Positions 1 through 7,619 of a DNA stretch of 34,655 bases are shown one piece after another. The position numbers and the translations under genes are program-made. Each line of letters starts with the position of its first letter. The stretch's first letter is position 1. Source of the DNA: a virus. Under the pieces are notes generated by a model. It was not told the DNA's origin. It searched no databases and saw only the letters and a list, made by a program, of their open reading frames with translations. The stretch covers positions 1-34,655 of the IMG/VR virus record IMGVR_UViG_3300031800_000008, one strand, 5' to 3'.

Positions 1-204
1 AGTATACTCAGGTGGCATCTGCATAGGGCCAGCAAATCCAGTACTCCTCCTTACAGCAATGGGAGATGCACCCGGACTTCCTGTAGGACCACCCTTATAT
101 CCGTAGCCACGCCTACCTGGAAGAGACTGCAAGATCTCATCACCCTGTTGTGGGGTTGCTGTCCAAGTTACATTTGCATAGGGATCAAACTTCTTCTTAG
201 CCAC
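1..204 (-). CDS. partial hypothetical protein, Gly/Pro-rich, cut by the left edge
   Basis: A minus-strand reading frame opens with a GTG at 204-202 and stays open to the window edge, so only about 68 N-terminal residues are visible. They begin MAKKKFDPYANVTW and continue with a basic, Gly/Pro/Ser-rich stretch. The GTG overlaps the end of the scaffold gene (shared GTGGCTAA), which implies translational coupling inside the head operon. In T7-like genomes the gene after the scaffold is usually the major capsid protein, but this N-terminus does not look like a capsid N-arm. It more resembles the MAPKKK-starting Gly-rich protein encoded at 2996-3901. It could be another minor virion protein, with the capsid gene further left. 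Function not assigned. Confidence 0.6.
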   Translation of the reverse strand, partial: MAKKKFDPYANVTWTATPQQGDEILQSLPGRRGYGYKGGPTGSPGASPIAVRRSTGFAGPMQMPPEYT

Positions 205-1015
205 TTCGTCCTCTTATCCAGGATGTGCTGGGCATTAAACGCTTGTCGTTCATACCCTCGAACCCATCTTCCATAAGTTGCTTTTGAATGGTCATAAACT
301 CAGTGTAGTGTTCTTCGTAATCAGGATGGCGAGGATTCTGGATTGCTCCCAACTTGGCTAGTTTCCTTGCCCTTGCAGCAAGACTAGCAGGGTTGTCCCC
401 ACCTAGATTGTTACTGCCAACACTTGTAGGAATTGCATCGTCAGACATATTCATTCCCATTCTTATCATGAAGTCCATGACTTCAGGATGATGACCCATA
501 CCCGTAACCTTGAATACTTTATCAAGTTCCGGGTTGTTCTGGATTATATTCTTATAAGCCCTTTCCGCAAGGGCGGCTTTTGCTTCGTAATTCGTGCCGT
601 ACTTTTCCTGTGCCTGTTGCTTCCAGTTCTCTACAGATTTCTTCTGGAGTTCTTCGCTGGCTACCAAACGGTCATTCTCTAAATTAACGACAGGCTTGAG
701 CATTTCATTCCACTGTTCTCTTGTCACGCCTTTATCTAATGCTGCTTTCCTCGCAGATTTCAAAGTACCAGATAGATCCTCATTGATACCTTCAGGGATC
801 TCATACCCTTCAGAAGAAGACGGGGCACCCAGGCTCTGATAGAAACCAGACCATTCCTCTTCTCCTGCATCTGGATTGGGAACCCTTGTGGACTCTCCCA
901 TTTTCTTACTGAGGCTATGATAGGATTTAGCCAACTCCTCAACTGAGTTGAACTTGCCTACAAGAGACTCCCTACCTTCCATGTCTACTGGGAGACCTTC
1001 ATCAAGATCGCTCAT
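197..1015 (-). CDS. capsid assembly scaffold protein
   Basis: The 272-residue product probably templates procapsid assembly and leaves before or during DNA packaging. The N-terminal third carries the usual phage scaffold pattern: an acidic start, GKFNSVEELAKSYHSLSKKMGE at about residues 20-41, then a region ending EEEW..FYQSLGAP...EGYEIPEG (about 52-76). A charged, helix-rich middle (about 85-165) follows, and the C-terminus is basic, as expected for capsid binding. It sits after the portal and the Bbp19-like gene, the normal head-gene order. The start ATG shares ATGA with the upstream stop and has an AGGA ribosome site six bases away. Assignment rests on sequence pattern plus position. Confidence 0.85.
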   Translation of the reverse strand: MSDLDEGLPVDMEGRESLVGKFNSVEELAKSYHSLSKKMGESTRVPNPDAGEEEWSGFYQSLGAPSSSEGYEIPEGINEDLSGTLKSARKAALDKGVTREQWNEMLKPVVNLENDRLVASEELQKKSVENWKQQAQEKYGTNYEAKAALAERAYKNIIQNNPELDKVFKVTGMGHHPEVMDFMIRMGMNMSDDAIPTSVGSNNLGGDNPASLAARARKLAKLGAIQNPRHPDYEEHYTEFMTIQKQLMEDGFEGMNDKRLMPSTSWIRGRSG

Positions 1016-1296
1016 TTAGAATCCTCTTCTCTCATTCTCTTGCCCTGTCTAATTAAGGCTTGGATTTTAAAATAGGCTGCTCTCGCTCCTTGTCTCTTGG
1101 CAAAAGCAATCGGGTCAATCGGTATTCTCTCTGTCCTCTCTGCTGCTTCTAGGTCTCTATTGAGTTGTTCTTCTGGCTCTAGAGTATCTTCTACATGAAG
1201 AACTCTCTTAAGGTAATCCATTACCCTCTGACCTTTCTCACTGGTAAAGATTTCCTCTGTCTCAATAATGAATATTCTTTCTTCCTTATTGAACAT
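1012..1296 (-). CDS. Bbp19-like small phage protein
   Basis: A 94-residue protein between portal and scaffold. Size, position and pattern (an early F.T..G..V..YL motif, a D...A.R.....I section, then a helical C-terminus with RQGARAAYFKIQALI) fit the small Bbp19-like family first seen next to the portal of Bordetella podoviruses. Its exact role in that family is not established; the location suggests head assembly. It overlaps the portal gene by 11 bases and the scaffold gene by four, so the three are probably translated together. Confidence 0.65.
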   Translation of the reverse strand: MFNKEERIFIIETEEIFTSEKGQRVMDYLKRVLHVEDTLEPEEQLNRDLEAAERTERIPIDPIAFAKRQGARAAYFKIQALIRQGKRMREEDSK

Positions 1297-2986
1297 TCTG
1301 TGGTTCTTCCATTTCTGGTTGTGGTGCTTCTTGTCCCTCTGGTGCCATTTGTGCCATTTGCTGCATCTGTGCCATCTGATCTTCCATCATTTGCCTTTGC
1401 GCTCTGGCTTCTCTTATAGCAGATACCTCTTCTTGACTCCTCAAGATCTGAGGTGGTATGTCACTATGTCTAGCATCGTAGTTGGCTACAGCACTGGAGT
1501 CGATATCATCAAGCCATACTGGATCTTGTGTGATTTGATACATGGCCAACCTGCGTTCCATAAATGACTGTACTCTATTAACCCCACTCTGCCTTTGAGC
1601 AGTGAAGAATGGAGACTGATATACAATCTCAAAATCAGCATCTGGGGCCATCTGTTTGAGAAGATCCAGTTCGGGAAGCGCACCACCACGATGCATTAAA
1701 TCAATAACAGATTGAATAAGTGGGTCGAGGAATTCGTAGTTAACTGTATCTGCCGATGCACTGAGTCTTGCCAAGGCTCTGTTCTGCCTTTGGCGACTCT
1801 CCTCTGCTGATCTTGGTTGCGTTTCAGGTTCGTCAAGAATATCGCCAAGGAATGCTTTCTTTATCTGATCCCTATCCTGTCTGGCAATAAGATCTGCTAC
1901 TGCATAGTTGGTATCACTCTTGAGATATTGCGGTCCCATTTTTACAGCGGGACGAGTAACCATTAGACCATTGGGAGTAATATCCAACTCTACAACAGTG
2001 TCGTGTTCTACCATGAGAGGGGGATTGAGATCCTTACCAGCGGCAATGAGGATCTGCCTACGCAGTTCATTGATACCCATCGCGTCTGCTCTTGCTAAGT
2101 GACCTCGACCTCTTCCATACTCTTCTCCGTCAACGATCATCCAGCGAGCAACGATATAGGGACAGGTATCGAAACCACCCTTACGGATTATCGTAGGACC
2201 ACCAATGCTCCCTGTGGTTCCAAAGTTCCCACTGATCTGACCAGCACCAGAGATATATACGCTGACGAACTTTCTATTCTCTGGAGAAATAATCCCATTG
2301 GGAAGGAAGTCCTCATTCTCAAAGACGCAATGAAGGAAAGACACTTCCCCCATTGGATCATTACTAGTCAGTTTATGTTCTACGTCTGCTCCAGCCTGAC
2401 CCTCAAAGAACCTAAAGGCATCGAGGGAAGTCATGACTATCTGACGCATAAGCATATCGGGTCTGCCAGTGTTCCCTACCTGCCACCACATATCTCCAAT
2501 AGGAATAGATTCAAAGACTAGACCACCAAAGGTTTCATTCTTCTTACCCAGTTGTGGCGTTGCTTCCCTTACATGGAGAGTAGAGTTACCAAGGACAGCA
2601 AAGTCTCTAAGGAAAGAAGAACTCTCTTTATAGAAGTTACTATCAGCCAAGGCTCCCAGTATTCGTTCAGCAACAAAGTCAAGAACCTGCCTTACCTCAA
2701 GGACATCACTGAATGGAGGCTTTGCTCTAAGTCTTACCCAGTCATTACCAGAAGGAATGATTGCACCCTTGATAAAATTCACAAATGAATCAGCAGCGTT
2801 CATGGCGGTAGTATCAAAGATACCCCTTACCCTTCTTGATCCAGGTGAAGTTTTGGTAGTGATATCACCACGGTAGGGCATCATGAGATCTGAGATATCC
2901 TGCCATGCTTTCTCGAATGGCTGTCTTCTCTTCTTCAGATACTCAAACCTTTTGATCAGTTCTTCAGTTTCTGGTAGGTGTGGCAT
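1286..2986 (-). CDS. portal (head-to-tail connector) protein
   Basis: The portal forms the dodecameric ring through which DNA enters and leaves the head. The sequence shows the family landmarks in order: FEYLKKRRQPFEKAWQDI near residue 14, IFDTTAMNAADSFVNFIKG near 58, WVRLRAKPPF near 85, GRGRGHLARADAMGINELRR near 290 and NPPLMV soon after. The 566-residue length is normal for the podovirus connector family. The last ~45 residues are rich in Gln and Met and likely disordered. I prefer the ATG at 2986 (AGGA seven bases upstream) over a TTG six bases earlier. It follows the Gly-rich gene after a short gap and overlaps the Bbp19-like gene. Confidence 0.93.
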   Translation of the reverse strand: MPHLPETEELIKRFEYLKKRRQPFEKAWQDISDLMMPYRGDITTKTSPGSRRVRGIFDTTAMNAADSFVNFIKGAIIPSGNDWVRLRAKPPFSDVLEVRQVLDFVAERILGALADSNFYKESSSFLRDFAVLGNSTLHVREATPQLGKKNETFGGLVFESIPIGDMWWQVGNTGRPDMLMRQIVMTSLDAFRFFEGQAGADVEHKLTSNDPMGEVSFLHCVFENEDFLPNGIISPENRKFVSVYISGAGQISGNFGTTGSIGGPTIIRKGGFDTCPYIVARWMIVDGEEYGRGRGHLARADAMGINELRRQILIAAGKDLNPPLMVEHDTVVELDITPNGLMVTRPAVKMGPQYLKSDTNYAVADLIARQDRDQIKKAFLGDILDEPETQPRSAEESRQRQNRALARLSASADTVNYEFLDPLIQSVIDLMHRGGALPELDLLKQMAPDADFEIVYQSPFFTAQRQSGVNRVQSFMERRLAMYQITQDPVWLDDIDSSAVANYDARHSDIPPQILRSQEEVSAIREARAQRQMMEDQMAQMQQMAQMAPEGQEAPQPEMEEPQNVQ

Positions 2987-2995
2987 TACCAATTC

Positions 2996-3901
2996 CTATT
3001 TCTTTGCCTGTCCTCGTTGTAGAAGACTAGACCACAACTCGCTTTTGGGCCATTGCGACATAGTTCCGCTGGGAGAAGTTCCCTTTGGGATTTGTCCTTT
3101 ATATTTAAAGTGGAGTTCCCTTGCTTCCCATTTAAGCGCATCAAGTCTTAGTCTGTGTTCTTGGCCGATGCTACGGGAGGTATGGGCTTGAGCAATATCG
3201 GCCTGATAAACTCGTGGTATCCCCTTATTGACGAAACCTCTCTGAACATTCATTGCTTGGGAATGCTCACTATACCATTCTTCCTGAGTCGTCCAAGTTC
3301 GTGCTGCTTTAACTCTTACTCTTTCGGCGGCTGCTGCATCACGGGCTGGCCTTTCCCTTTCTGATTTCTCTTTCCATGCTTTTTGTGATGCTTCCCTCTT
3401 TAACTTGTGGAGGGTTGCTGCAGAAGCCTTTCTGGGAAATGTAGCCCCCCTCGCTGTCATACGTTCTTGTGCTTCCTTCTTTAGACGTTCTTCCTTCCGT
3501 ATTGTAGCGGGACGCTTTGGTTTTATGGCATCGGCAATACTCCGAACGGGAGGGACGGCCTTACTTGGTGGACCCAGTGAACGAGAAGGGGGTGTAGTCG
3601 ATCCCATAAGCGGTGATGGTTGTGGTTTGACTCCTTGTGCTTGTAATCCAGAAGGGGATAGTCCTCTTCTCGGCGATGCCTGAGGACCGGATCTCCGAGG
3701 TCCACCACCACTACGCATAACAGGTTGGTTTACGCCCCAGAATTTCTGGTAAGACGCTGTTGCTCTACCGAGCATCGTAGTACCGGGGGCGATACCACCG
3801 AAACCACCACCACCACCGAAACCACCACCGCCTTCTAATGGGTTCCAATCACGTTGCGGTGCGTACGAGCCACGGTCCGGATTCTTTTTCTTCGGTGCCA
3901 T
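2996..3901 (-). CDS. hypothetical Gly/Pro-rich basic protein of the head operon
   Basis: I do not recognise this 301-residue protein. Residues ~25-40 are a glycine run with Phe interruptions; ~65-125 are Pro/Ser/Arg-rich and likely disordered; ~128-215 are a strongly charged, helix-prone Lys/Arg/Glu/Ala region; the C-terminus holds several Trp residues. Such a basic, flexible protein between terminase and portal could be a minor head or DNA-binding protein, but this is inference. Its start is preceded by GGAGTTAGTTATGGCA, the same leader used by the gene just upstream, which suggests a copied translation start. Confidence 0.75.
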   Translation of the reverse strand: MAPKKKNPDRGSYAPQRDWNPLEGGGGFGGGGGFGGIAPGTTMLGRATASYQKFWGVNQPVMRSGGGPRRSGPQASPRRGLSPSGLQAQGVKPQPSPLMGSTTPPSRSLGPPSKAVPPVRSIADAIKPKRPATIRKEERLKKEAQERMTARGATFPRKASAATLHKLKREASQKAWKEKSERERPARDAAAAERVRVKAARTWTTQEEWYSEHSQAMNVQRGFVNKGIPRVYQADIAQAHTSRSIGQEHRLRLDALKWEARELHFKYKGQIPKGTSPSGTMSQWPKSELWSSLLQRGQAKK

Positions 3902-3903
3902 AA

Positions 3904-4227
3904 CTAACTCCTACCATTCCCAAAGTCTTGCCTGAAAAGCCATCCCTGTGTTCTATTGTTTGCTATCTCTGCGGCAGCAAAAGATTGACCAGCAAACCCG
4001 GACATCATTGAACCGGTACCGGCTCCGTACCTGCTTGCTGCTGTAGGCATATTAGCGGGAGTTGGACTTGTAGATGCAGGGGAACCATCAGCGGCTTTCT
4101 TTCTTTTTTCAAACAACTTAGCGATTACACCCATCACCGCTCCCGTATTCGGACCCATCGCCATCGCCATCGGTACGCTCGGGCTTGCTCCCTCAGATGC
4201 ACCAACCGCAAACGGACTAATTGCCAT
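3904..4227 (-). CDS. hypothetical Ala/Gly/Met-rich small protein
   Basis: The frame can be extended to 4311, but that would overlap the large terminase by 74 bases. The ATG at 4227 has GGGAG six bases upstream and follows the terminase stop by 10 bases, so I choose it (107 residues, MAISPFAVGASEG...). The N-terminal half is small and hydrophobic (MAMAMGPNTGAVMGVIAKLF), a basic FEKRKKA follows, then a Ser/Pro/Thr linker and a Gly/Ala C-terminus. It could be a small membrane-active or internal virion protein; no family is recognised. Its leader is nearly identical to that of the next gene. Confidence 0.7.
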   Translation of the reverse strand: MAISPFAVGASEGASPSVPMAMAMGPNTGAVMGVIAKLFEKRKKAADGSPASTSPTPANMPTAASRYGAGTGSMMSGFAGQSFAAAEIANNRTQGWLFRQDFGNGRS

Positions 4228-4237
4228 AACTAACTCC

Positions 4238-5689
4238 CTAGAAGTCCTTGAAGAAATCCAATATTGGAAGTTTCTTCGGGATCTTTGTCTTCGTTGACTC
4301 TGACCTTGCAAAACGTAACATCATAACTCCCTTGTGCATAGCGTCAATAATGTGATCGTCCTGACGCTTCGCTACCTTTCCATGATCATGTTTGTAACGT
4401 CTCTTCTCTTTCATAAACTCCTGACAAGTCATGAAGACTCTGAAGCGACCTGTCATCATTCTGTCGCAGATCTCTTCGATAGTCTGCATTATAGCAAAGG
4501 TTTTCTTTCCTTCAGGATTGATGAAGTGGGAAAACTCCCTGAGCATATTCAATCCAAAGTCCCTGTACCTTTCGGCTACTGTCGATCCGTCCGTGAAACC
4601 CCTGCCAGCATCATGGGGCCATGCACAGGGAATAGCCCCGCCCCCCATGCACAGCACCCTATGAGCATAATGACAAGACTCTCGGTTCTCCTCCTTGTAC
4701 TCTCCAGTCAAATACAGAACATCGTTGTCTTCATCGTAAGCCATCTTCGCTGCTGCAAAGTTCCCTACACTGTGAGGGAAATCTAATCCGATGATCTTCT
4801 TCCAATGTTCAGGAACAGCAAAGTCTTCTATGTAAAGCAGTTCGTCTGGAATCGTATAGATAAGACCAGCACCACGCACAGGTCTCCCATGCAACCTTGC
4901 CTCTGCTAATGGATGGTTCTCATACTTCTTCATAAGCCTTAGACGGTCATCGTCAGACATATGATCTGCATCTTCGATATCATAGTTTAAAAGAAAACGA
5001 GCCTCCGAATCCTCGCTTTCCTCAAACATTAAGTAGAGTTGAGTTTCTCCCTGGAGTGGAGTCATGGAAATATCCATGTAGCCGTTGGTGGCATTTAATC
5101 GAGCAGAGAATTCGTCGTATACGGGAAACGGAGGCTCTTCATCAATGCCAATCCAGTCGAGCGTGTACCCCTGTAAACGCTGCCAACCAGTAGAATAACT
5201 GAAGACGTAACACTTCGAGTAGCCATTGAAACGGCCATCCTTATCGAAATGCTTCGCTCTGAAGAAATCTATCTGGTTGGTGATTCCACCAGAAAGGCGT
5301 TTGATGTCTTGTTCAGGATTGAATGTAGACGCAGGGAGATAGCCCGAACCCCTGTCGTTGAGTTCTCCAAGCAACCTCTCACACAGCAAGTCACGGGTGG
5401 ACTGGGCAGTCTCTCCACCTATCGCTGCGGTGATTGGCTCTTCAAACCTGACACCTACATAATCCGGTGGGTATAAACCAGTCAGGTGGTACGCAGCCTT
5501 GATACACAAAGCCGTAGACTTACCCGCTTGGTTTAAACCAGCAAAGAGAGTTTCATGAGAATGTACGTTGATGAAGTCCCATTGACGCTTGTTGGGGGCA
5601 AGCCTACCTAGAACATCGTATTCCTTGCGACGAGCAAGTTCTTCCTCTAGTTCAAGTTCTTCAAGTAACTGTTCCCGTGTCAGTTCCAT
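4238..5689 (-). CDS. terminase large subunit
   Basis: The packaging motor ATPase and nuclease. In its 483 residues: Walker A AGLNQAGKST (50-59), Walker B LDWIGIDEE with D183/E184/E185, a coupling motif SMTPLQGET (~208-216), and a C-terminal RNase H-like nuclease with IGLDFPHS (D303), WPHDAGRGF (D360) and RQDDHIIDAM (D444/D445/D449). Length and motifs match the T7-gp19/Terminase_6 type. It overlaps the upstream small subunit by 29 bases, indicating coupled translation. All expected catalytic acids are visible, so it is probably active. Confidence 0.95.
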   Translation of the reverse strand: MELTREQLLEELELEEELARRKEYDVLGRLAPNKRQWDFINVHSHETLFAGLNQAGKSTALCIKAAYHLTGLYPPDYVGVRFEEPITAAIGGETAQSTRDLLCERLLGELNDRGSGYLPASTFNPEQDIKRLSGGITNQIDFFRAKHFDKDGRFNGYSKCYVFSYSTGWQRLQGYTLDWIGIDEEPPFPVYDEFSARLNATNGYMDISMTPLQGETQLYLMFEESEDSEARFLLNYDIEDADHMSDDDRLRLMKKYENHPLAEARLHGRPVRGAGLIYTIPDELLYIEDFAVPEHWKKIIGLDFPHSVGNFAAAKMAYDEDNDVLYLTGEYKEENRESCHYAHRVLCMGGGAIPCAWPHDAGRGFTDGSTVAERYRDFGLNMLREFSHFINPEGKKTFAIMQTIEEICDRMMTGRFRVFMTCQEFMKEKRRYKHDHGKVAKRQDDHIIDAMHKGVMMLRFARSESTKTKIPKKLPILDFFKDF

Positions 5690-6308
5690 TTTGTGCTTCG
5701 TATCCCTTGATCTCTTCTATGTATTCCTCTGTATGTGATAGTCTCTTCTGGTCAGCATTATGAATCTCTTTCGTGTATTCAATGCGCTGCTCCCTGCGTC
5801 GATGTAAAGTTTCTAGCAACTCTGCGTCTGTCAGTTGATCGTAAGAGGTCTTCTCGCTGTGTTCTATCTTCGCAGCAGTCTCCTTGGGTAATATATCCTT
5901 TACTATATAACGCATGAAGAATCCAAGGATTTGTTTCCCGTCTTCCGTGTGCGGGTCTGCCATCTCTGCCATTACCGCTATCTTATCGAATAACCCCACC
6001 TCGCTCAGTTTGTTTACAAAGTCTGATTTAATCTGTAATGATGTCTTCGGGTTGTACTTCTCCTGATGCTTGCTTTCCAATCTGGGTCTGCCTTTACTAA
6101 TCTCATACCAACTACGAAACTCTTCGTCATTGTTGATTGCCGAGATAGCAACCTCGTAGGGAATGCCAGCAGTCTTGGCTGCGTCATAGAAATGCAAGCC
6201 TCGACCTATTGCCGATTCCATGTCCGACCTGCGTTTCTCCCTGATTAAGAACGCCCCTACCTTCTCTTGTCGTTCCGTCTTTACTGGTATTTCCTTGCTT
6301 AAACTCAT
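5661..6308 (-). CDS. probable terminase small subunit
   Basis: The small subunit would recognise phage DNA and hand it to the large subunit. The open frame extends to 6470, but the ATG at 6308 (MSLSKEIPVKTERQEKV...) is favoured: further extension runs through the divergent promoter and the opposite gene. The 215-residue protein has a DNA-binding-type segment at ~35-70 (AIGRGLHFYDAAKTAGIPYEV..., helix-turn-helix-like), a helical centre that could oligomerise (~100-150), and a highly charged C-terminus. Evidence is position and the helix-turn-helix pattern, so the call is good but not certain. A GGGGAAAGAAG stretch just upstream may be the ribosome site. Confidence 0.75.
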   Translation of the reverse strand: MSLSKEIPVKTERQEKVGAFLIREKRRSDMESAIGRGLHFYDAAKTAGIPYEVAISAINNDEEFRSWYEISKGRPRLESKHQEKYNPKTSLQIKSDFVNKLSEVGLFDKIAVMAEMADPHTEDGKQILGFFMRYIVKDILPKETAAKIEHSEKTSYDQLTDAELLETLHRRREQRIEYTKEIHNADQKRLSHTEEYIEEIKGYEAQNGTDTGTVT

Positions 6309-6337
6309 TGACAACTTCTTTCCCCTGTGAGTATAAT
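6308..6337 (+). promoter_or_regulatory. strong sigma70-type early promoter in the divergent control region
   Basis: TTGACA (6308-6313) and TATAAT (6332-6337), both perfect consensus, are separated by 18 bases. Transcription would start near 6344, leaving a ~17-base leader with AAAGGGGGG before the ATG at 6361. The -35 box shares a base with the ATG of the opposite small terminase gene. The -10 region reads TATACT on the minus strand, so a weaker divergent start may overlap it. Confidence 0.85.
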
Positions 6338-6360
6338 GCGCCATGAAAGGGGGGTTCATC

Positions 6361-6717
6361 ATGGCAGATGAAACTAATACCCAAATCGTGGAGTTGCTTG
6401 TAGAGATCCGTGATCTACTCAAACAACAACGTTCTTCCTCCAACTCAGGTAATGGCGAGGCTGCGGCCAATCGCTACCAGAACGAGAAGGGCGTATGGGT
6501 CTGGGAATTGCCCCCTGGACAAAAGCCCAGTTCCTGCCGCTATTGTCAACAAGACATTTTCTGGGTCAAGTCTAAAAAAGGTAAGAACGTACCATGTAAC
6601 TCAGATGGGGTTTGCCACTACGAAACCTGCCCAGATAAAAAAGATAACCAGAAACCCTTCGTCCCCGTGTCTCAAGAAACAGAACAGGTACGAGATAGCA
6701 ACGAAGTACCATTTTAA
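6361..6717 (+). CDS. zinc-binding early protein with an SSB-like acidic C-terminal tail
   Basis: First gene behind the strong promoter. The ATG at 6361 is preferred over an in-frame ATG at 6343, which would sit at the predicted transcription start; the G-rich ribosome site fits 6361. The 118-residue product has an N-terminal helix (IVELLVEIRDLLKQQ), a Ser/Asn linker, a Tyr/Trp-containing stretch, then CRYCQQDIFW...GKNVPCNSDG..HYETCP, a probable zinc site. It ends RDSNEVPF, which resembles the acidic tip ending in PF by which bacterial single-strand-binding proteins recruit partners. A role in single-stranded DNA handling or binding host SSB partners is inferred, not shown. Confidence 0.85.
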   Translation: MADETNTQIVELLVEIRDLLKQQRSSSNSGNGEAAANRYQNEKGVWVWELPPGQKPSSCRYCQQDIFWVKSKKGKNVPCNSDGVCHYETCPDKKDNQKPFVPVSQETEQVRDSNEVPF

Positions 6718-6850
6718 TCTTGACTCATGCTGAACACCGTCATATAACCTAATCGAGCCTCATTAAGAGGGCTTCCAAGTTTGGGGTCTTCGGTAGCAGG
6801 GTGACGGGAACTCAGCCAACTCAGGGCGATAATACGGTCTCCTTCTTTCT

Positions 6851-6906
6851 CCCCCCTCCTAGTAAACCTGTTTTCCTCTAAGGAAAATGGGGGGAGGGGG
6901 GGTTTT
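6851..6906 (+). terminator. G/C-run hairpin, possible terminator after the first early gene
   Basis: CCCCCCTCC (6851-6859) can pair with GGAGGGGGG (6893-6901). Inside it TTTTCC (6871-6876) pairs with GGAAAA (6882-6887) around TCTAA. A short TTTT follows at 6903. The T-tract is weak, so this may attenuate rather than end transcription. It lies in the 232-base gap after the gene ending at 6717; no other convincing gene is seen there, although a 26-codon frame with AAGG before it opens at 6940-7020. Confidence 0.45.
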
Positions 6907-6988
6907 GAGGGACTTAAAGAATCTATCCAATCTAAGGCGATGATGTATATTGAAGTCAAAAAGGAAAGACCCACTACCTCAGAAGATA

Positions 6989-7267
6989 GTGGTCATAGTC
7001 TGGAAAGATATAATATCTAGAGCAGACTGGGTCGGAACTATCTCAGAAATTAAAAAAGAGATGGAACCTGTCCTATGCGTAACTGTCGGTTGGATAGTAG
7101 ATAAAACAAAAGAAAAAATAACCCTAGCCGACTCCTTTACAGAAGATCATGACTTTGGAGGGGTTACCTCCATACCCACTGAAGTAGTTGTAAAGATATT
7201 CGACCTTGACTCTAAATCCCCCATAAAGTATATCAACAATACGTCGCAAGAAAGAAGTGCGCCATAG
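6989..7267 (+). CDS. hypothetical small phage protein
   Basis: The frame is open from a TTG at 6950, but the GTG at 6989 gives a start MVIVWKDIISRADWVG... that looks like the natural beginning of a compact beta-rich fold. Later segments are CVTVGWIVDKTKEKITLADSF and DFGGVTSIPTEVVVKIFDL, with alternating strands and turns, resembling short W-D-I proteins common in phages. No function is known to me. There is no strong ribosome site at either start, only AGAAG just before the GTG. It is followed by the GTG-started gene at 7276. Confidence 0.65.
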   Translation: MVIVWKDIISRADWVGTISEIKKEMEPVLCVTVGWIVDKTKEKITLADSFTEDHDFGGVTSIPTEVVVKIFDLDSKSPIKYINNTSQERSAP

Positions 7268-7275
7268 GGGGAAAC

Positions 7276-7533
7276 GTGAACTCGGTAATTGAAGTATTAA
7301 TAGAAAAAAATCCAGAAGCAGTCATTCTGGTAGGCTTCGACGATTGCCTCATAGGAACTACCTGTATATGCGGTAAAGCACCCGTAGCCGTCTATTCCAC
7401 TAATATGATAATAGAGAAATTACAGGAAAGAGATCTTGACGAAGAGGACGCATGGACTCATTATTACCATGAGATCGAAATGGTTGACCTGGGTAAGCAC
7501 TCTCCTCAAATGCTTAATCTTGACATTACTTGA
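7276..7533 (+). CDS. hypothetical small phage protein, FDDCLIG family type
   Basis: An 85-residue product with a GTG start and AGGGGG six bases upstream. It has the pattern AVILVGFDDCLIGTTCICGKAPVAVYS followed by a helix (TNMIIEKLQERDLDEEDAWTHYYHEIEM). Similar short proteins with a D-[AC]-L-I-G core, a VYD/VYS strand and an E-E/D-A-x-x-[YH] helix are widespread in phage early regions but have no assigned activity that I know of. It ends 15 bases before a strong terminator and so closes the first early operon. Confidence 0.8.
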   Translation: MNSVIEVLIEKNPEAVILVGFDDCLIGTTCICGKAPVAVYSTNMIIEKLQERDLDEEDAWTHYYHEIEMVDLGKHSPQMLNLDIT

Positions 7534-7548
7534 CCCCTACTTGTTTTT

Positions 7549-7590
7549 CCGGTCCCTAGTTTCATGGGTTGCTAGGGGCCGGTTTTATAT
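7549..7590 (+). terminator. rho-independent terminator of the first early operon
   Basis: CCGGTCCCTAG (7549-7559) pairs with CTAGGGGCCGG (7572-7582), an 11-pair stem with one G-T wobble and a 12-base loop, followed directly by TTTTATAT. It lies just after the stop at 7533. Confidence 0.85.
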
Positions 7591-7618
7591 TCGTCATTGT
7601 GGATGCGGGATATATATA
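7591..7618 (+). promoter_or_regulatory. possible promoter for the hairpin segment
   Basis: TCGTCA (7591-7596, 4 of 6 to the -35 consensus) stands 16 bases before TATATA (7613-7618). Transcription would begin near 7625, at the base of the first GC-rich hairpin and just past the preceding terminator. The match is weak and needs start-site mapping. Confidence 0.3.
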
Positions 7619-7619
7619 G

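Noticed and set aside
4228-4311. N-terminal extension of the 107-residue gene
   Set aside because: Deep overlap with the large terminase and no ribosome site, while the ATG at 4227 has a good one.
6309-6470. N-terminal extension of the small terminase
   Set aside because: It would be read from antisense of the opposite gene and across the divergent promoter; composition is unlike the rest.
6714-6974. An 86-codon minus-strand frame between the first two early genes
   Set aside because: GTG start without ribosome site, reads through the G/C-run hairpin, and opposes the early promoter's direction.
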